Assembly: GCF_019334345.1 (NCBI RefSeq)
Contig: NZ_JAHWQX010000001.1
Location: 434,001-498,000 of the forward strand
Reading direction: 5' to 3'
Source: Neohoeflea coraliihabitans
GTDB taxonomy: Bacteria; Pseudomonadota; Alphaproteobacteria; Rhizobiales; Rhizobiaceae
DNA length: 64,000 nucleotides
A program made the translations under genes and the position numbers. The notes under the pieces are model-generated. The model saw only the letters and a program-made list of their open reading frames with translations, was not told where the DNA came from and did no database searches. Shown here in pieces: positions 30,917-38,635 of this stretch. Each line of letters opens with the position of its first letter. The stretch's first letter is position 1.

Positions 30917-31819
30917 ATGCCGCGTCACACTGCCAATCTTCTGTTGCTGTTGTCCGGCGCCATATGGGGCATGGGCTTCGTCGCCCAGTCGACGGCGATG
31001 GAGGCCATCGGACCGCTGCTTTTCATCGGCCTGCGGTTCCTGGTGGCCACCTTGTTTCTCCTGCCTTTCGCCTGGTTCGAACATCGTCGCGCCACTGCTC
31101 CGGTGACGCGCGGCAACCGGATTGGCTTTTTGCAGATCGGACTTGTCCTCTTCAGCGGCATGGTCCTGCAGCAATATGGCCTGCTCTATACCACCGTGAC
31201 CAATTCCGGATTTCTGACCGGTCTTTACGTGGTGATGGTGCCGATCCTCACCCTACTGGTGCTCAGAACCCGCCCCCACCCCCTGGTCTGGCCAGCCGTC
31301 ATCATGACCTTCATCGGCATATTTCTGCTCTCGGGGGCGCGGGTGACGACCCTCAACCGCGGCGATGCGTTGACCCTTGGCTGCGCCCTGTTCTGGGCCA
31401 CCCAGGTCATCCTCGTCGGCCGTTACAGTGTAGCCAGTGGCCGGCCGCTGGCCTTGTCACTGGTTCAATTCAGCGTCTGTGCCGTCCTTGGCCTCGGCGC
31501 CGCGGTGATGTTCGAGCCCATCGCCTTGCCGGCGATCCGGGCAGCTTTGCCGGAAATTCTCTTTGCCGGCATCTTCGCCAGCGGCATCGCCTTTACCCTG
31601 CAAGTGGTCGGTCAGCGCTACACCACGGCACCGCAGGCGGCGATCTTTTTGTCGACCGAGTCGATCTTCGCCGCTCTCTTCGGCGCGCTTCTGCTCGGCG
31701 AATTTGTTCCGGCCATCGGCTATCTCGGTGGCCTGTTGATCTTTCTCTCGATCCTCCTCGTCGAGGTCGGTCCGGTCATCGCAGCACGGCGTCGTCTGGC
31801 AACCGGCCGCGGTCTATGA
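30917..31819 (+). CDS. DMT-superfamily (EamA) exporter
   Basis: A 300-residue inner-membrane protein with about ten helices in two EamA repeats. The first repeat starts LLLLLSGAIWGMGFVAQS and the second GDALTLGCALFWATQVILVG. The conserved end of the second repeat reads FLSTESIFAALFGALLLGE, typical of the group. Members export amino acids, nucleosides or drugs; this one cannot be assigned a substrate. No clear ribosome-binding site precedes the ATG. The longer overlapping frame at 30904-31923 is a shadow. Confidence 0.9.
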   Translation: MPRHTANLLLLLSGAIWGMGFVAQSTAMEAIGPLLFIGLRFLVATLFLLPFAWFEHRRATAPVTRGNRIGFLQIGLVLFSGMVLQQYGLLYTTVTNSGFLTGLYVVMVPILTLLVLRTRPHPLVWPAVIMTFIGIFLLSGARVTTLNRGDALTLGCALFWATQVILVGRYSVASGRPLALSLVQFSVCAVLGLGAAVMFEPIALPAIRAALPEILFAGIFASGIAFTLQVVGQRYTTAPQAAIFLSTESIFAALFGALLLGEFVPAIGYLGGLLIFLSILLVEVGPVIAARRRLATGRGL

Positions 31820-32055
31820 GGCGCCGGTCCCGCCCGTCGCAATCCGCCTGCCCCCGGGTGAAAACATTGACGGCTCCGTCAACCGCCCGGAAAATCCATG
31901 CCGGGCACCACCTGCGGCAATAAAGTTTCGCTTGCCTTGAGGGCAGAAAACGAGCATCTTCGGCCTGTTCGGGCATTTTGCGAACACGGGAAATCCATAA
32001 TCATGCGAGCCAGGGACGCATAACATCCCTGGGCGGTAGAGCAACGAGATCGCCT

Positions 32056-32083
32056 TTGACGAGTGCTTGATGAGCCGTAACAA
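32056..32083 (+). promoter_or_regulatory. Predicted promoter of cspA
   Basis: TTGACG (32056-32061), 16 nt, TAACAA (32078-32083). Transcription start near 32090 gives a leader of about 117 nt, of the size used for cold-dependent control of csp mRNAs. The gene-free stretch 31820-32206 also contains a 7-bp inverted repeat, CCAGGGA...TCCCTGG (32010-32032), upstream of this promoter; an antisense frame there is not convincing. Confidence 0.5.
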
Positions 32084-32206
32084 CCAGGACCTTTCCTCAC
32101 AATTCGAGAACTGCCTGCCTCACCCTCGCGCGAATGCGGGATTGATTGTGATCGTGCCGAGCGAGGCGTGCGATGTCTACTCTCGGCTTCTCAAGGACCT
32201 GTAGAC

Positions 32207-32422
32207 ATGGCCGAGACTGGCACTGTAAAATTCTTCAATAACGACAAGGGCTTTGGCTTCATCAAGCCGGACAACGGCGGCGCCGACATCTTTGTTCATA
32301 TCTCCGCGGTTCAAGCCTCTGGCCTTGCCGGCCTCGACGAAAATCAGAAAGTCAGCTTTGACACCGAGCCGGATCGCCGCGGCAAGGGTCCCAAAGCGGT
32401 GAACCTGACCGTCGTCGATTGA
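32207..32422 (+). CDS. cspA: Cold-shock-domain protein CspA-like
   Basis: A 71-residue single-domain RNA chaperone of the cold-shock family. Both RNA-binding motifs are intact: KGFGFIKP (RNP1) and DIFVHIS (RNP2), and the length is normal. The start is the ATG at 32207 with AAGGA 9 nt upstream, not the earlier codon at 32168. It is a single-gene unit with its own promoter, long leader and terminator. Alphaproteobacteria carry several paralogues, so whether this one is cold-induced is unclear. Confidence 0.95.
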   Translation: MAETGTVKFFNNDKGFGFIKPDNGGADIFVHISAVQASGLAGLDENQKVSFDTEPDRRGKGPKAVNLTVVD

Positions 32423-32484
32423 TCCTCTCGTCTGCTGACGGGATGGCCTGTCAGCTTCCGGAGCTGGATCTCTGATCTGACCTC

Positions 32485-32522
32485 AAGCCACCGGGAGAGC
32501 CGTTCTTTCCGGTGGCTTTTTT
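32485..32522 (+). terminator. Intrinsic terminator of cspA
   Basis: AAGCCACCGG (32485-32494) pairs with CCGGTGGCTT (32509-32518), followed by a T run to 32522. Confidence 0.9.
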
Positions 32523-32576
32523 GGTCGTGCAGCGCGCCGCGGCAGCTTCAGGCCCGGCCGCAGCGCTTCACGCAGT

Positions 32577-32601
32577 GGAACCGGCAGGCTCGCGGTTCGT
32601 T
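32577..32601 (+). promoter_or_regulatory. EcfG-type general-stress promoter
   Basis: GGAAC (32577-32581), exactly 16 nt, CGTT (32598-32601), a second perfect match to the EcfG consensus in this window. The predicted start is near 32609, about 80 nt before the BA14K gene. Confidence 0.62.
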
Positions 32602-32690
32602 CAGCTAGCATTCAGGTGCCACGAGGATAATCGGACATCTCTCAGGATGAGGTGCCACCGGAGGTCCGGTTGGCCAGGAAGGATGAAACG

Positions 32691-33164
32691 ATGAACATGC
32701 TTCGTAAAATTATGGTTGCGACCTGCGTTGCCACCATGGCTCTCACCACTCCGATGACTACGGCCTTTGCCGACAGTGGCGCGACAAACCGCTTTGATTC
32801 CACCAAGAGAATTCGCCGCGACGACCATCGCGAGTGGCGGCATCATCGCGGCGACTTGCATCGTGACCGGGCCGAATGGCGCCGCGAACTGCGCCGTGAT
32901 CGCCGCGCCCGCCGTCACCACCGCCATCGCGGCAATGACGATGCCATCGCACTCGGCCTTGGCCTTGCCGCCGGCGCCATCGTTCTCGGCACGATCGCCA
33001 GCCAGCAGCAGCCAACCTATCGCGCGCCGGCCTCGGGCGGTCGCTACGAGCCCTGGTCGCCGTCCTGGTACCGCTATTGCGACAACAAGTATCGCTCGTT
33101 CAACCCGAACACCGGTACCTATCGCGGATATGATGGGCGCGATCACTTCTGCGTCGTCAATTGA
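32691..33164 (+). CDS. BA14K-family exported protein
   Basis: A 157-residue envelope protein. A Sec signal peptide (MNMLRKIMVATCVATMAL) ends at AFADS near residue 28. Next come a striking Arg/His-rich region (residues 40-85, DDHREWRHHRGDLHRD and similar), a short hydrophobic segment (AIALGLGLAAGAIVLGTIAS) and the BA14K C-terminus (YRSFNPNTGTYRGYDGRDHFC). BA14K proteins are small immunoreactive proteins first described in Brucella, found in related alphaproteobacteria; their molecular role is uncertain. AAGGA with 7-nt spacing supports the start. An EcfG promoter match lies upstream and a terminator follows. Confidence 0.88.
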   Translation: MNMLRKIMVATCVATMALTTPMTTAFADSGATNRFDSTKRIRRDDHREWRHHRGDLHRDRAEWRRELRRDRRARRHHRHRGNDDAIALGLGLAAGAIVLGTIASQQQPTYRAPASGGRYEPWSPSWYRYCDNKYRSFNPNTGTYRGYDGRDHFCVVN

Positions 33165-33217
33165 GCGGAATGACCGGCCGGTGATCAGCGCCGGCAGTTC
33201 AGTTGCCTAATGAACGG

Positions 33218-33250
33218 AGCCCCGGACCTTGTCCGGGGCTTTGTTGTTTA
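33218..33250. terminator. Terminator between the convergent BA14K and MBL genes
   Basis: AGCCCCGGAC and GTCCGGGGCT form a 10-bp stem with a CTT loop, then TTTGTTGTTT on the plus strand. It serves the BA14K transcript; the minus strand lacks a good T run. Confidence 0.88.
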
Positions 33251-33270
33251 TCGCGTGCTTTGAGACCGGC

Positions 33271-33921
33271 TTACAGGCCCTTGAGAAACGGGTTGCTGCG
33301 CCGTTCCTCGCCAATCGTCCCGCCCGGCCCATGCCCGCAAATGAAGCCGGTGGCATCCCCCAGCGGCAGCACCTTGTCGCGGATCGAATTGAGCAGCGTC
33401 TGGTGGTCACCCCCCGGCAAGTCGGTGCGCCCCACGGAACCGGAAAACAGCACATCGCCGACATGCGCAAATCCGGCCTTGCGGTTGTAGAAGATGACGT
33501 GCCCGGGCGCATGGCCGGGCGTGTGCAGCACTTCGAACTTGTGCTCGCCAAACTGCACGCTGTCGCCCTCATCCAGCCAGGTGTCAGGAACCAGATCGCG
33601 CATGTCGCCGGCCGCGAGGCCGAATTGCTGCGCCTGTTGCGACAGCCGCGCCAGCATCATCTCGTCGGCGCGATGCGGTCCTATCACCTTGACGCCCAGG
33701 CGCTCGCGCAATTCGTCCGCACCGCCGGCGTGATCAAGATGACCATGCGTGATCCAGATCTCCTTGACGACAATCTTGGCTTCCTTGATCGCGGCCGCAA
33801 TGCGCTCGACGTCCCCACCCGGATCGATCACCACACCCTCGAGGCTCTCGGCATCGAACAGGATGGTGCAATTTTGCTGGAACGGTGTGACCGGAACGAT
33901 GCCGGCACGCAGTTCACCCAT
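33271..33921 (-). CDS. MBL-fold metallohydrolase (GloB/YcbL-like)
   Basis: A 216-residue metallo-beta-lactamase-fold hydrolase of the glyoxalase II group, likely splitting thioesters such as S-lactoylglutathione. The metal site reads THGHLDHAGG (His59, His61, Asp63, His64). HTPGHAPGHVIF, GDVLFSGSVGRTDLPGG and CGHGPGGTIGEE supply the remaining ligands. It is shorter than classical GloB because it lacks the C-terminal helical domain, as in YcbL. The ATG at 33921 has GGAG 6 nt upstream, better than the ATG at 33933, which overlaps that site. It is 56 nt downstream of ilvE on the same strand. Confidence 0.93.
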   Translation of the reverse strand: MGELRAGIVPVTPFQQNCTILFDAESLEGVVIDPGGDVERIAAAIKEAKIVVKEIWITHGHLDHAGGADELRERLGVKVIGPHRADEMMLARLSQQAQQFGLAAGDMRDLVPDTWLDEGDSVQFGEHKFEVLHTPGHAPGHVIFYNRKAGFAHVGDVLFSGSVGRTDLPGGDHQTLLNSIRDKVLPLGDATGFICGHGPGGTIGEERRSNPFLKGL

Positions 33922-33977
33922 GAAGATCTCCATTGGAAAAGACCGAAGACCGCAACAGCGCGCCTCGGGCCATATGT

Positions 33978-34868
33978 CTATTCGGCGGCGCTCTGCAGCG
34001 GCTGCACGGCCTGCATGTAATCATTGACCAGATTGGTCGAGATTTCGCCCACCTTGAAGTTATAGGGGCCGATTTCGGAAACCGGAGTGACTTCCGCCGC
34101 CGTCCCGGTCAGGAAACATTCGCTGAACCCGCTCATTTCCTCGGGCATGATGGCCCGCTCCACCACTTCATATCCGCGCTTTTTGGCCAGCTCGATCACC
34201 GTCCGGCGGGTGATGCCGTCAAGAAAACAGTCCGGCGTCGGCGTGTGCAACACCCCGTCCTTGACGAAGAAGATATTCGCGCCCGTTGCCTCCGCCACCT
34301 GGCCGCGCCAGTCGAGCATCAAGGCGTCGGCATAGCCGCGCGCCTCGGCCCGGTGCTTGGACAAGGTACAGATCATGTAAAGACCGGCGGCCTTCGATTT
34401 TGCCGGAGCCGTACGCGGATCGGGACGGCGATATTCCGCCTGGTCGAGGCGAATGCCCTTTAGCCGCTCTTCCGGCTTGAAATAGCTTGGCCACTGCCAG
34501 ATCGCGATTGCCAGATTGATGCGATTTGTCTGGGCCGAGACACCCATCATCTCCGAGCCGCGCCAGGCGATCGGCCGCACATAGGCATCGCTCAGGCCCT
34601 GACGTTTCAGAAGGGTTCGGCAGGCGTCATCGATCTCGGCAACGCTGTAGGGAATCTCCATGCCGAGGATTTCCGCCGAGCGATGCAGGCGCTCGGTATG
34701 TTCCGTCAGCTTGAAGATCTCGCCGCCGTAAGCACGCTCGCCCTCGAACACGGCGCTGGCATAGTGCAGCCCATGCGTCAGAACGTGCAACTTGGCCTCG
34801 CTCCAGGGGACATAGGCCCCGTTGTACCAGATCTCACCATCCAATTGATCGAAAGGCACCGAAGCCAT
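33978..34868 (-). CDS. ilvE: Branched-chain amino acid aminotransferase
   Basis: Last step of valine, leucine and isoleucine synthesis (and first of their breakdown), a fold-type IV PLP enzyme. The 296-residue protein shows YNGAYVPWSEAKLHVLTHGLHYASAVFEGERAY at the front in family order. The PLP lysine lies in the QAEYRRPDPRTAPAKSKAAGLYM segment. GGAGG with 7-nt spacing fixes the ATG at 34868. It is divergent from petP, and a MarR-type palindrome covers the -35 of its predicted promoter, so PetP may influence it. Confidence 0.95.
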   Translation of the reverse strand: MASVPFDQLDGEIWYNGAYVPWSEAKLHVLTHGLHYASAVFEGERAYGGEIFKLTEHTERLHRSAEILGMEIPYSVAEIDDACRTLLKRQGLSDAYVRPIAWRGSEMMGVSAQTNRINLAIAIWQWPSYFKPEERLKGIRLDQAEYRRPDPRTAPAKSKAAGLYMICTLSKHRAEARGYADALMLDWRGQVAEATGANIFFVKDGVLHTPTPDCFLDGITRRTVIELAKKRGYEVVERAIMPEEMSGFSECFLTGTAAEVTPVSEIGPYNFKVGEISTNLVNDYMQAVQPLQSAAE

Positions 34869-35032
34869 CGCATTTCCTCCAGCGGCTGGCCGCAATTTTA
34901 GGGTGTCACCCCGGTTGATAGCCGGATTCGCGGCGCCGCTTCCACTGACGCCTGATTACGCTGTGCCGAACAAAACCGGATGATGATTGGCACGCCGCAG
35001 CACCCAGCATACGCGCCATCACAGCGAAATGA

Positions 35033-35061
35033 AGGCTAGCAATTGCGAAAAATTATGTCAA
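35033..35061 (-). promoter_or_regulatory. Predicted sigma-70 promoter of ilvE
   Basis: On the minus strand: TTGACA (35061-35056, perfect -35), 17 nt, TAGCCT (35038-35033), start near 35026. The -35 box lies inside the palindromic element 35053-35074. Confidence 0.55.
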
Positions 35062-35074
35062 CATAACTGACATA
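35053..35074. promoter_or_regulatory. Palindromic operator between ilvE and petP
   Basis: Two overlapping dyads: TTATGT-CA-ACATAA (35053-35066) and TATGTCA with TGACATA around a 7-nt spacer (35054-35074). AT-rich palindromes like this are typical MarR-family sites, and the site is 20 nt upstream of the MarR-type petP start. Autoregulation by PetP is the simplest reading. Confidence 0.6.
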
Positions 35075-35093
35075 TTCGGAAGGAATGGACGCT

Positions 35094-35660
35094 ATGCCAC
35101 GCACCGGCGCAACAAATCCCCCGGCGCCCCCGGCCCCCGATGGATCAGACGCGAGAACCGAGAGCGGTGAAGAGATCGATTTCCAGACAATCGAACTGCT
35201 GTTCTTTGCCTATCGTGATTTCATCTCGGACCCCGACGCCATCCTTGCCCGCTACGGCTTCGGCCGCGCCCATCATCGCGTGGTTCACTTCGTCAGCCGT
35301 CAGCCCGGCCTGACAGTCGCCGATCTGCTTGAGACCCTGAAGATCACCAAGCAGAGCCTGGCCCGCGTGCTCAAGCAGCTGATCGAGAACGGCTATGTCA
35401 ACCAGGTCGCCGGTCCGCAGGACAGGCGCCAACGCAAGCTCTTCGTCACGCCGAAGGGCCGCGAACTGGCGCTGGCGCTGGCCCGGCCACAGTCTCGCCG
35501 TATCGCCCATGCATTTTCCCGGCTTGACAATCCGGGCCGCGAAAACGTGCTGCAATTTCTTGCCGGGATGATAGACGCTCAGGATGGCCTTGCGGCGCAT
35601 ACGGCAGGCGCGGCACAATCTGCCGACGCCGCGGATGAAGATGAATCGAGCCGGACCTAG
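35094..35660 (+). CDS. petP: MarR-family regulator PetP
   Basis: A 188-residue winged-helix regulator. After a Pro-rich N-terminus it shows LLFFAYRDFISDPDAILARYGFGRAHHRVVHF, then a recognition region LKITKQSLARVLKQLIENGYV and the wing GPQDRRQRKLFVTPKG. In Rhodobacter the petP-petR pair lies upstream of petABC and was named for it; here the same pair is about 20 kb from petABC. The ATG at 35094 is preceded by GGAAGG at a good distance; the ATG at 35085 sits directly on it. petR follows 31 nt later, so they form an operon. Confidence 0.85.
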   Translation: MPRTGATNPPAPPAPDGSDARTESGEEIDFQTIELLFFAYRDFISDPDAILARYGFGRAHHRVVHFVSRQPGLTVADLLETLKITKQSLARVLKQLIENGYVNQVAGPQDRRQRKLFVTPKGRELALALARPQSRRIAHAFSRLDNPGRENVLQFLAGMIDAQDGLAAHTAGAAQSADAADEDESSRT

Positions 35661-35691
35661 GCCCCGAGCAGCCGGCAACAGGGAGAGTTTA

Positions 35692-36414
35692 GTGGAGCAG
35701 CAGAAGACCCGCGTCCCACCTGACGATGCCGCTCATCTCCTGATCATCGACGATGACACCCGCATTCGCGAGCTTCTGCATCGCTATCTTTCCGAGCGCG
35801 GCTTTCGCGTCTCCACGGCCGCCGATGCGGCCGAAGCCCGTCGCAAGATCGAAGGCATCGACTTCGACCTGCTGGTCGTCGACGTCATGATGCCCGGCGA
35901 AAGCGGTCTTTCACTCGTGCGCAGCCTGCGCGAGACACAGTCCGTTCCGATCCTGATGTTGACCGCGCTGTCGGAATCGAGCGACCGCATTGGCGGGCTC
36001 GAGGCGGGCGCCGATGATTATCTGCCAAAGCCGTTCGAACCGCGCGAACTCGTGCTGCGCATCAACAATATTCTCAAACGCGGCGGCCAGCCCAGTCTGC
36101 CGAAGATTGAGCAGGTCGTCTTCGGTCCCTACACATTCGTCATTGCGCGCCGCGAGCTGCGCCGCTCCGGCGAGCCTGTCCGCCTGACCGATCGCGAGCG
36201 CGATATCATGGCTGTATTTGCCGAACGCGCCGGCGAGACCATCCCGCGCCACGAATTGGTGACCAGCGACAGCGATGTCGGCGAGCGCACCATCGATGTG
36301 CAGATCAATCGCCTACGGCGCAAGATCGAGGCTGATCCCGCCAACCCCGTCTGGCTGCAGACCGTGCGCGGCATCGGCTATCGACTCGGCGTTGAGGCCT
36401 CCGCCACCGGCTGA
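35692..36414 (+). CDS. petR: OmpR-family response regulator PetR
   Basis: A 240-residue two-component regulator. The receiver domain has the acidic pair in LLIIDDDTR (Asp20-22), the phosphoacceptor Asp64 in LLVVDVMMPGE, and the conserved Lys in DYLPKPFEPRE. The C-terminal winged helix is of the OmpR type (RLTDRERDIMAVFAERAGE, RTIDVQINRLRRKIE, VRGIGYRLG). The GTG at 35692 with GGGAG 6 nt upstream is the likely start. Its cognate kinase is probably the HAMP kinase at 38636, from which it is now separated by a chemoreceptor gene. Confidence 0.88.
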   Translation: MEQQKTRVPPDDAAHLLIIDDDTRIRELLHRYLSERGFRVSTAADAAEARRKIEGIDFDLLVVDVMMPGESGLSLVRSLRETQSVPILMLTALSESSDRIGGLEAGADDYLPKPFEPRELVLRINNILKRGGQPSLPKIEQVVFGPYTFVIARRELRRSGEPVRLTDRERDIMAVFAERAGETIPRHELVTSDSDVGERTIDVQINRLRRKIEADPANPVWLQTVRGIGYRLGVEASATG

Positions 36415-36476
36415 GCACATTGCCCCTGGCCTGCGCATAGGCGTGGAGATTCCAACCTAGAAGATCCCCCTTGATG

Positions 36477-36561
36477 CGAGGGGAAGCCTCGTCGCCTCCT
36501 CCTCGGGAAGGCCCCGAGGCACGCAATCGTGCCCTGCGCTGCTCAAAATCCGATCGGTTTT
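36477..36561. other. Cluster of hairpins downstream of petR
   Basis: Three consecutive short hairpins: CGAGG-ggaag-CCTCG (36477-36491), CCTCGGG-aaggc-CCCGAGG (36501-36519) and GGCACG-caat-CGTGCC (36518-36533). They are followed by AAAAT-CCGATCGG-TTTT (36545-36561), which could end the petPR transcript. They occupy much of the 325-bp gene-free stretch 36415-36739. Whether this is only a terminator region or a structured RNA cannot be decided by eye. Confidence 0.4.
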
Positions 36562-36637
36562 GAATAAATTTGCCCTGGCCAAACCCTTTAATCGCAAGGG
36601 TTGCACAACCATCCCATGTAAATTCTAGCCTGTTCCC

Positions 36638-36652
36638 TTAACCTGTTGTTAG
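36638..36652. promoter_or_regulatory. CtrA-box-like site upstream of the chemoreceptor
   Basis: TTAA-N7-TTAG differs by one base from the full CtrA consensus TTAA-N7-TTAA. It lies 88 nt before the chemoreceptor start. CtrA controls motility and chemotaxis genes in many alphaproteobacteria, so this is plausible, but short AT-rich matches are easily found by chance. Confidence 0.4.
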
Positions 36653-36739
36653 ACCGCTGTATCAAAATTAGACACACGGACCCGTTGATAGTGTGATCGA
36701 ACCCCACCCAGTTTGCCCCCAGTCTGTCGGAGTATAGCA

Positions 36740-38446
36740 GTGATCAATAGGCGTTCTATATTTTCAAAATCGAGTCCCTCCCAGGTTATCGAAGCGATCG
36801 GTCGGTCGCAGGCCATGATCGAGTTTGATCTCGACGGGACCATACTTGATGCAAACGAAAACTTTTGCCAGGCCGTTGGCTACGAGCTTTCTGAGATCAA
36901 GGGAAAGCACCATCGCATCTTTGTCGACCGGGAAATGAGCGAGAGCCCTTCTTACCGCGAATTCTGGGCCAAGCTGTCGGCCGGCAAGTTCGATCGCGGC
37001 GCCTATCGGCGCATCGCCAAGAACGGAGCGCCCATCTGGATCGAAGCCTCCTACAACCCAGTGTTGAAGGGTGGCAAGCCGGTGCGCATCCTCAAGATCG
37101 CGACTGACATCACCGACAAGCACAACAAGGCCGTGGCCGATTCCAGCCGGCGTGAAGCCGTTTCGCGCTCGCAGGCCGTCATCGAATTTGACGGCACCGG
37201 CCGCATTCTCTCCGCCAACGAGAACTTTCTCGCAACTGTCGGCTACACCGCCGAAGAGGTGATCGGCCGGCATCACCGCATGTTTTGTGACGCAGCCTAC
37301 ACCCAGTCCGAAGACTATGCGCGTTTCTGGGAACGCCTCAACGAAGGCGAATTCATTGCCGACGAATTTCGCCGTTTTGGCAAGGGCGGCCGGGAAGTCT
37401 GGATCCAGGCCTCCTACAATCCGATCCTTGATGCAGACGGCAAGGTCGTCAGCATCATGAAGATTGCCACCGATGTCACCGCGCGCATGGAAGCAATCGA
37501 CCAGATCGGCGAGGGTCTGACCCGTCTTGCCGACGGCGATCTGCGCACCGACCTCGACAAGCCATTCGTGCCGACGATGGAAAAGCTGCGGGCCGATTTC
37601 AACAAGGCGATCGGCCGGCTGCGCAGTGCGCTCGGCGAGATCGGCGATGGCGCCGTGCAGATCAAGGCACGCGCTGCCGAGGTCGAGGGGGCGGGCCGCG
37701 ACATGGCCGCACGCTCGGAAGCTCAGGCCGCCAGCGTCGAGCAGACTGCCGCCGCCATCGAGCAGATCACGACGGCGATCGACCACGCCAGCCGCCGCGC
37801 CGCCGATGCCAAGCGCATGGTCACGGCGACGCAGGAAGACGCCAGCCGCTCGCGTGATGTTGTCGGCAAGGCAATGAGTGCGATGGATCGCATCAAGACC
37901 TCGTCGAGCGATATTTCCTCGATCATCGGCGTGATTGACGGCATCGCCTTCCAGACCAATCTGCTGGCGCTCAATGCCGGCGTCGAGGCCGCCCGGGCCG
38001 GGGAAGCCGGCAAGGGATTTGCCGTTGTGGCACAGGAAGTGCGCGAACTGGCGCAACGGTGTGCCGACGCCGCCGGCCAGGTCAAGCAACTGATCACCAC
38101 CTCGGGAGACAATGTGCAGGCCGGTGTGTCGATGGTCGGCGAATTGGGCGAGGTGCTGACGCGCATCGCCACCGAGATCGGCGAGATCAACACCAATGTG
38201 TCGGCCATTGCCGATGGTGCCGATGAACAGGCGGCAGGCGTGCGCGAGATCAATGGCGCCGTCAACGCGATCGACAGCGACACCCAGCGTAACGCCTCCC
38301 TCGCCGACACCTCCCAGCGGCTCAGCGAGGAACTGGCCAGCGATGCCAACCAGCTCTTCAAGCTGCTCGCCAATTTCCACCTGACCGGCGCAGCTTCCAC
38401 AAACCAGGAGATCCTCAAATTGCGGGACCTGCGTTCCGCGGCCTGA
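36740..38446 (+). CDS. Soluble PAS-PAS methyl-accepting chemotaxis protein
   Basis: A 568-residue chemoreceptor with no membrane segment. Two PAS domains of the BdlA/Aer-like type are repeated: [22 protein letters not shown] (about residues 26-130) and [22 protein letters not shown] (about 150-255). A HAMP-like linker ([26 protein letters not shown]) and the signalling domain follow, with its hairpin tip [42 protein letters not shown] domains may bind heme or flavin and sense redox or oxygen. The GTG at 36740 has GGAG 7 nt upstream. No che genes are nearby. It sits between petR and a histidine kinase. Confidence 0.9.
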   Translation: MINRRSIFSKSSPSQVIEAIGRSQAMIEFDLDGTILDANENFCQAVGYELSEIKGKHHRIFVDREMSESPSYREFWAKLSAGKFDRGAYRRIAKNGAPIWIEASYNPVLKGGKPVRILKIATDITDKHNKAVADSSRREAVSRSQAVIEFDGTGRILSANENFLATVGYTAEEVIGRHHRMFCDAAYTQSEDYARFWERLNEGEFIADEFRRFGKGGREVWIQASYNPILDADGKVVSIMKIATDVTARMEAIDQIGEGLTRLADGDLRTDLDKPFVPTMEKLRADFNKAIGRLRSALGEIGDGAVQIKARAAEVEGAGRDMAARSEAQAASVEQTAAAIEQITTAIDHASRRAADAKRMVTATQEDASRSRDVVGKAMSAMDRIKTSSSDISSIIGVIDGIAFQTNLLALNAGVEAARAGEAGKGFAVVAQEVRELAQRCADAAGQVKQLITTSGDNVQAGVSMVGELGEVLTRIATEIGEINTNVSAIADGADEQAAGVREINGAVNAIDSDTQRNASLADTSQRLSEELASDANQLFKLLANFHLTGAASTNQEILKLRDLRSAA

Positions 38447-38635
38447 CGGGGCAAATGGCGGTACCCCTTCCGCCGAGCCTCCGATCAGCACTGGCAGCGC
38501 CGCCCCTCCCCACGGGGCGGCGTTGCTGCTTGCGGCGCGCTATGGCAAAACCATCTTCCGGACGCCGCGACATGATGCGCTGGCAGTCCGTGCCCGTCCG
38601 CCAATCCGGCATCTTTGCGGGAAGTGGAGCCAGAC

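Noticed and set aside
30904-31923. Overlapping 339-codon frame in the DMT transporter
   Set aside because: Out-of-frame reading of an obvious ten-helix EamA protein.
31814-32083. Small antisense frame in the cspA upstream region
   Set aside because: No ribosome-binding site or domain; part of its length overlaps the predicted cspA promoter.
36764-38491. Long minus-strand frame opposite the chemoreceptor
   Set aside because: It is the antisense of PAS and MCP codons; no motif or start signal, while the plus-strand protein is unambiguous.
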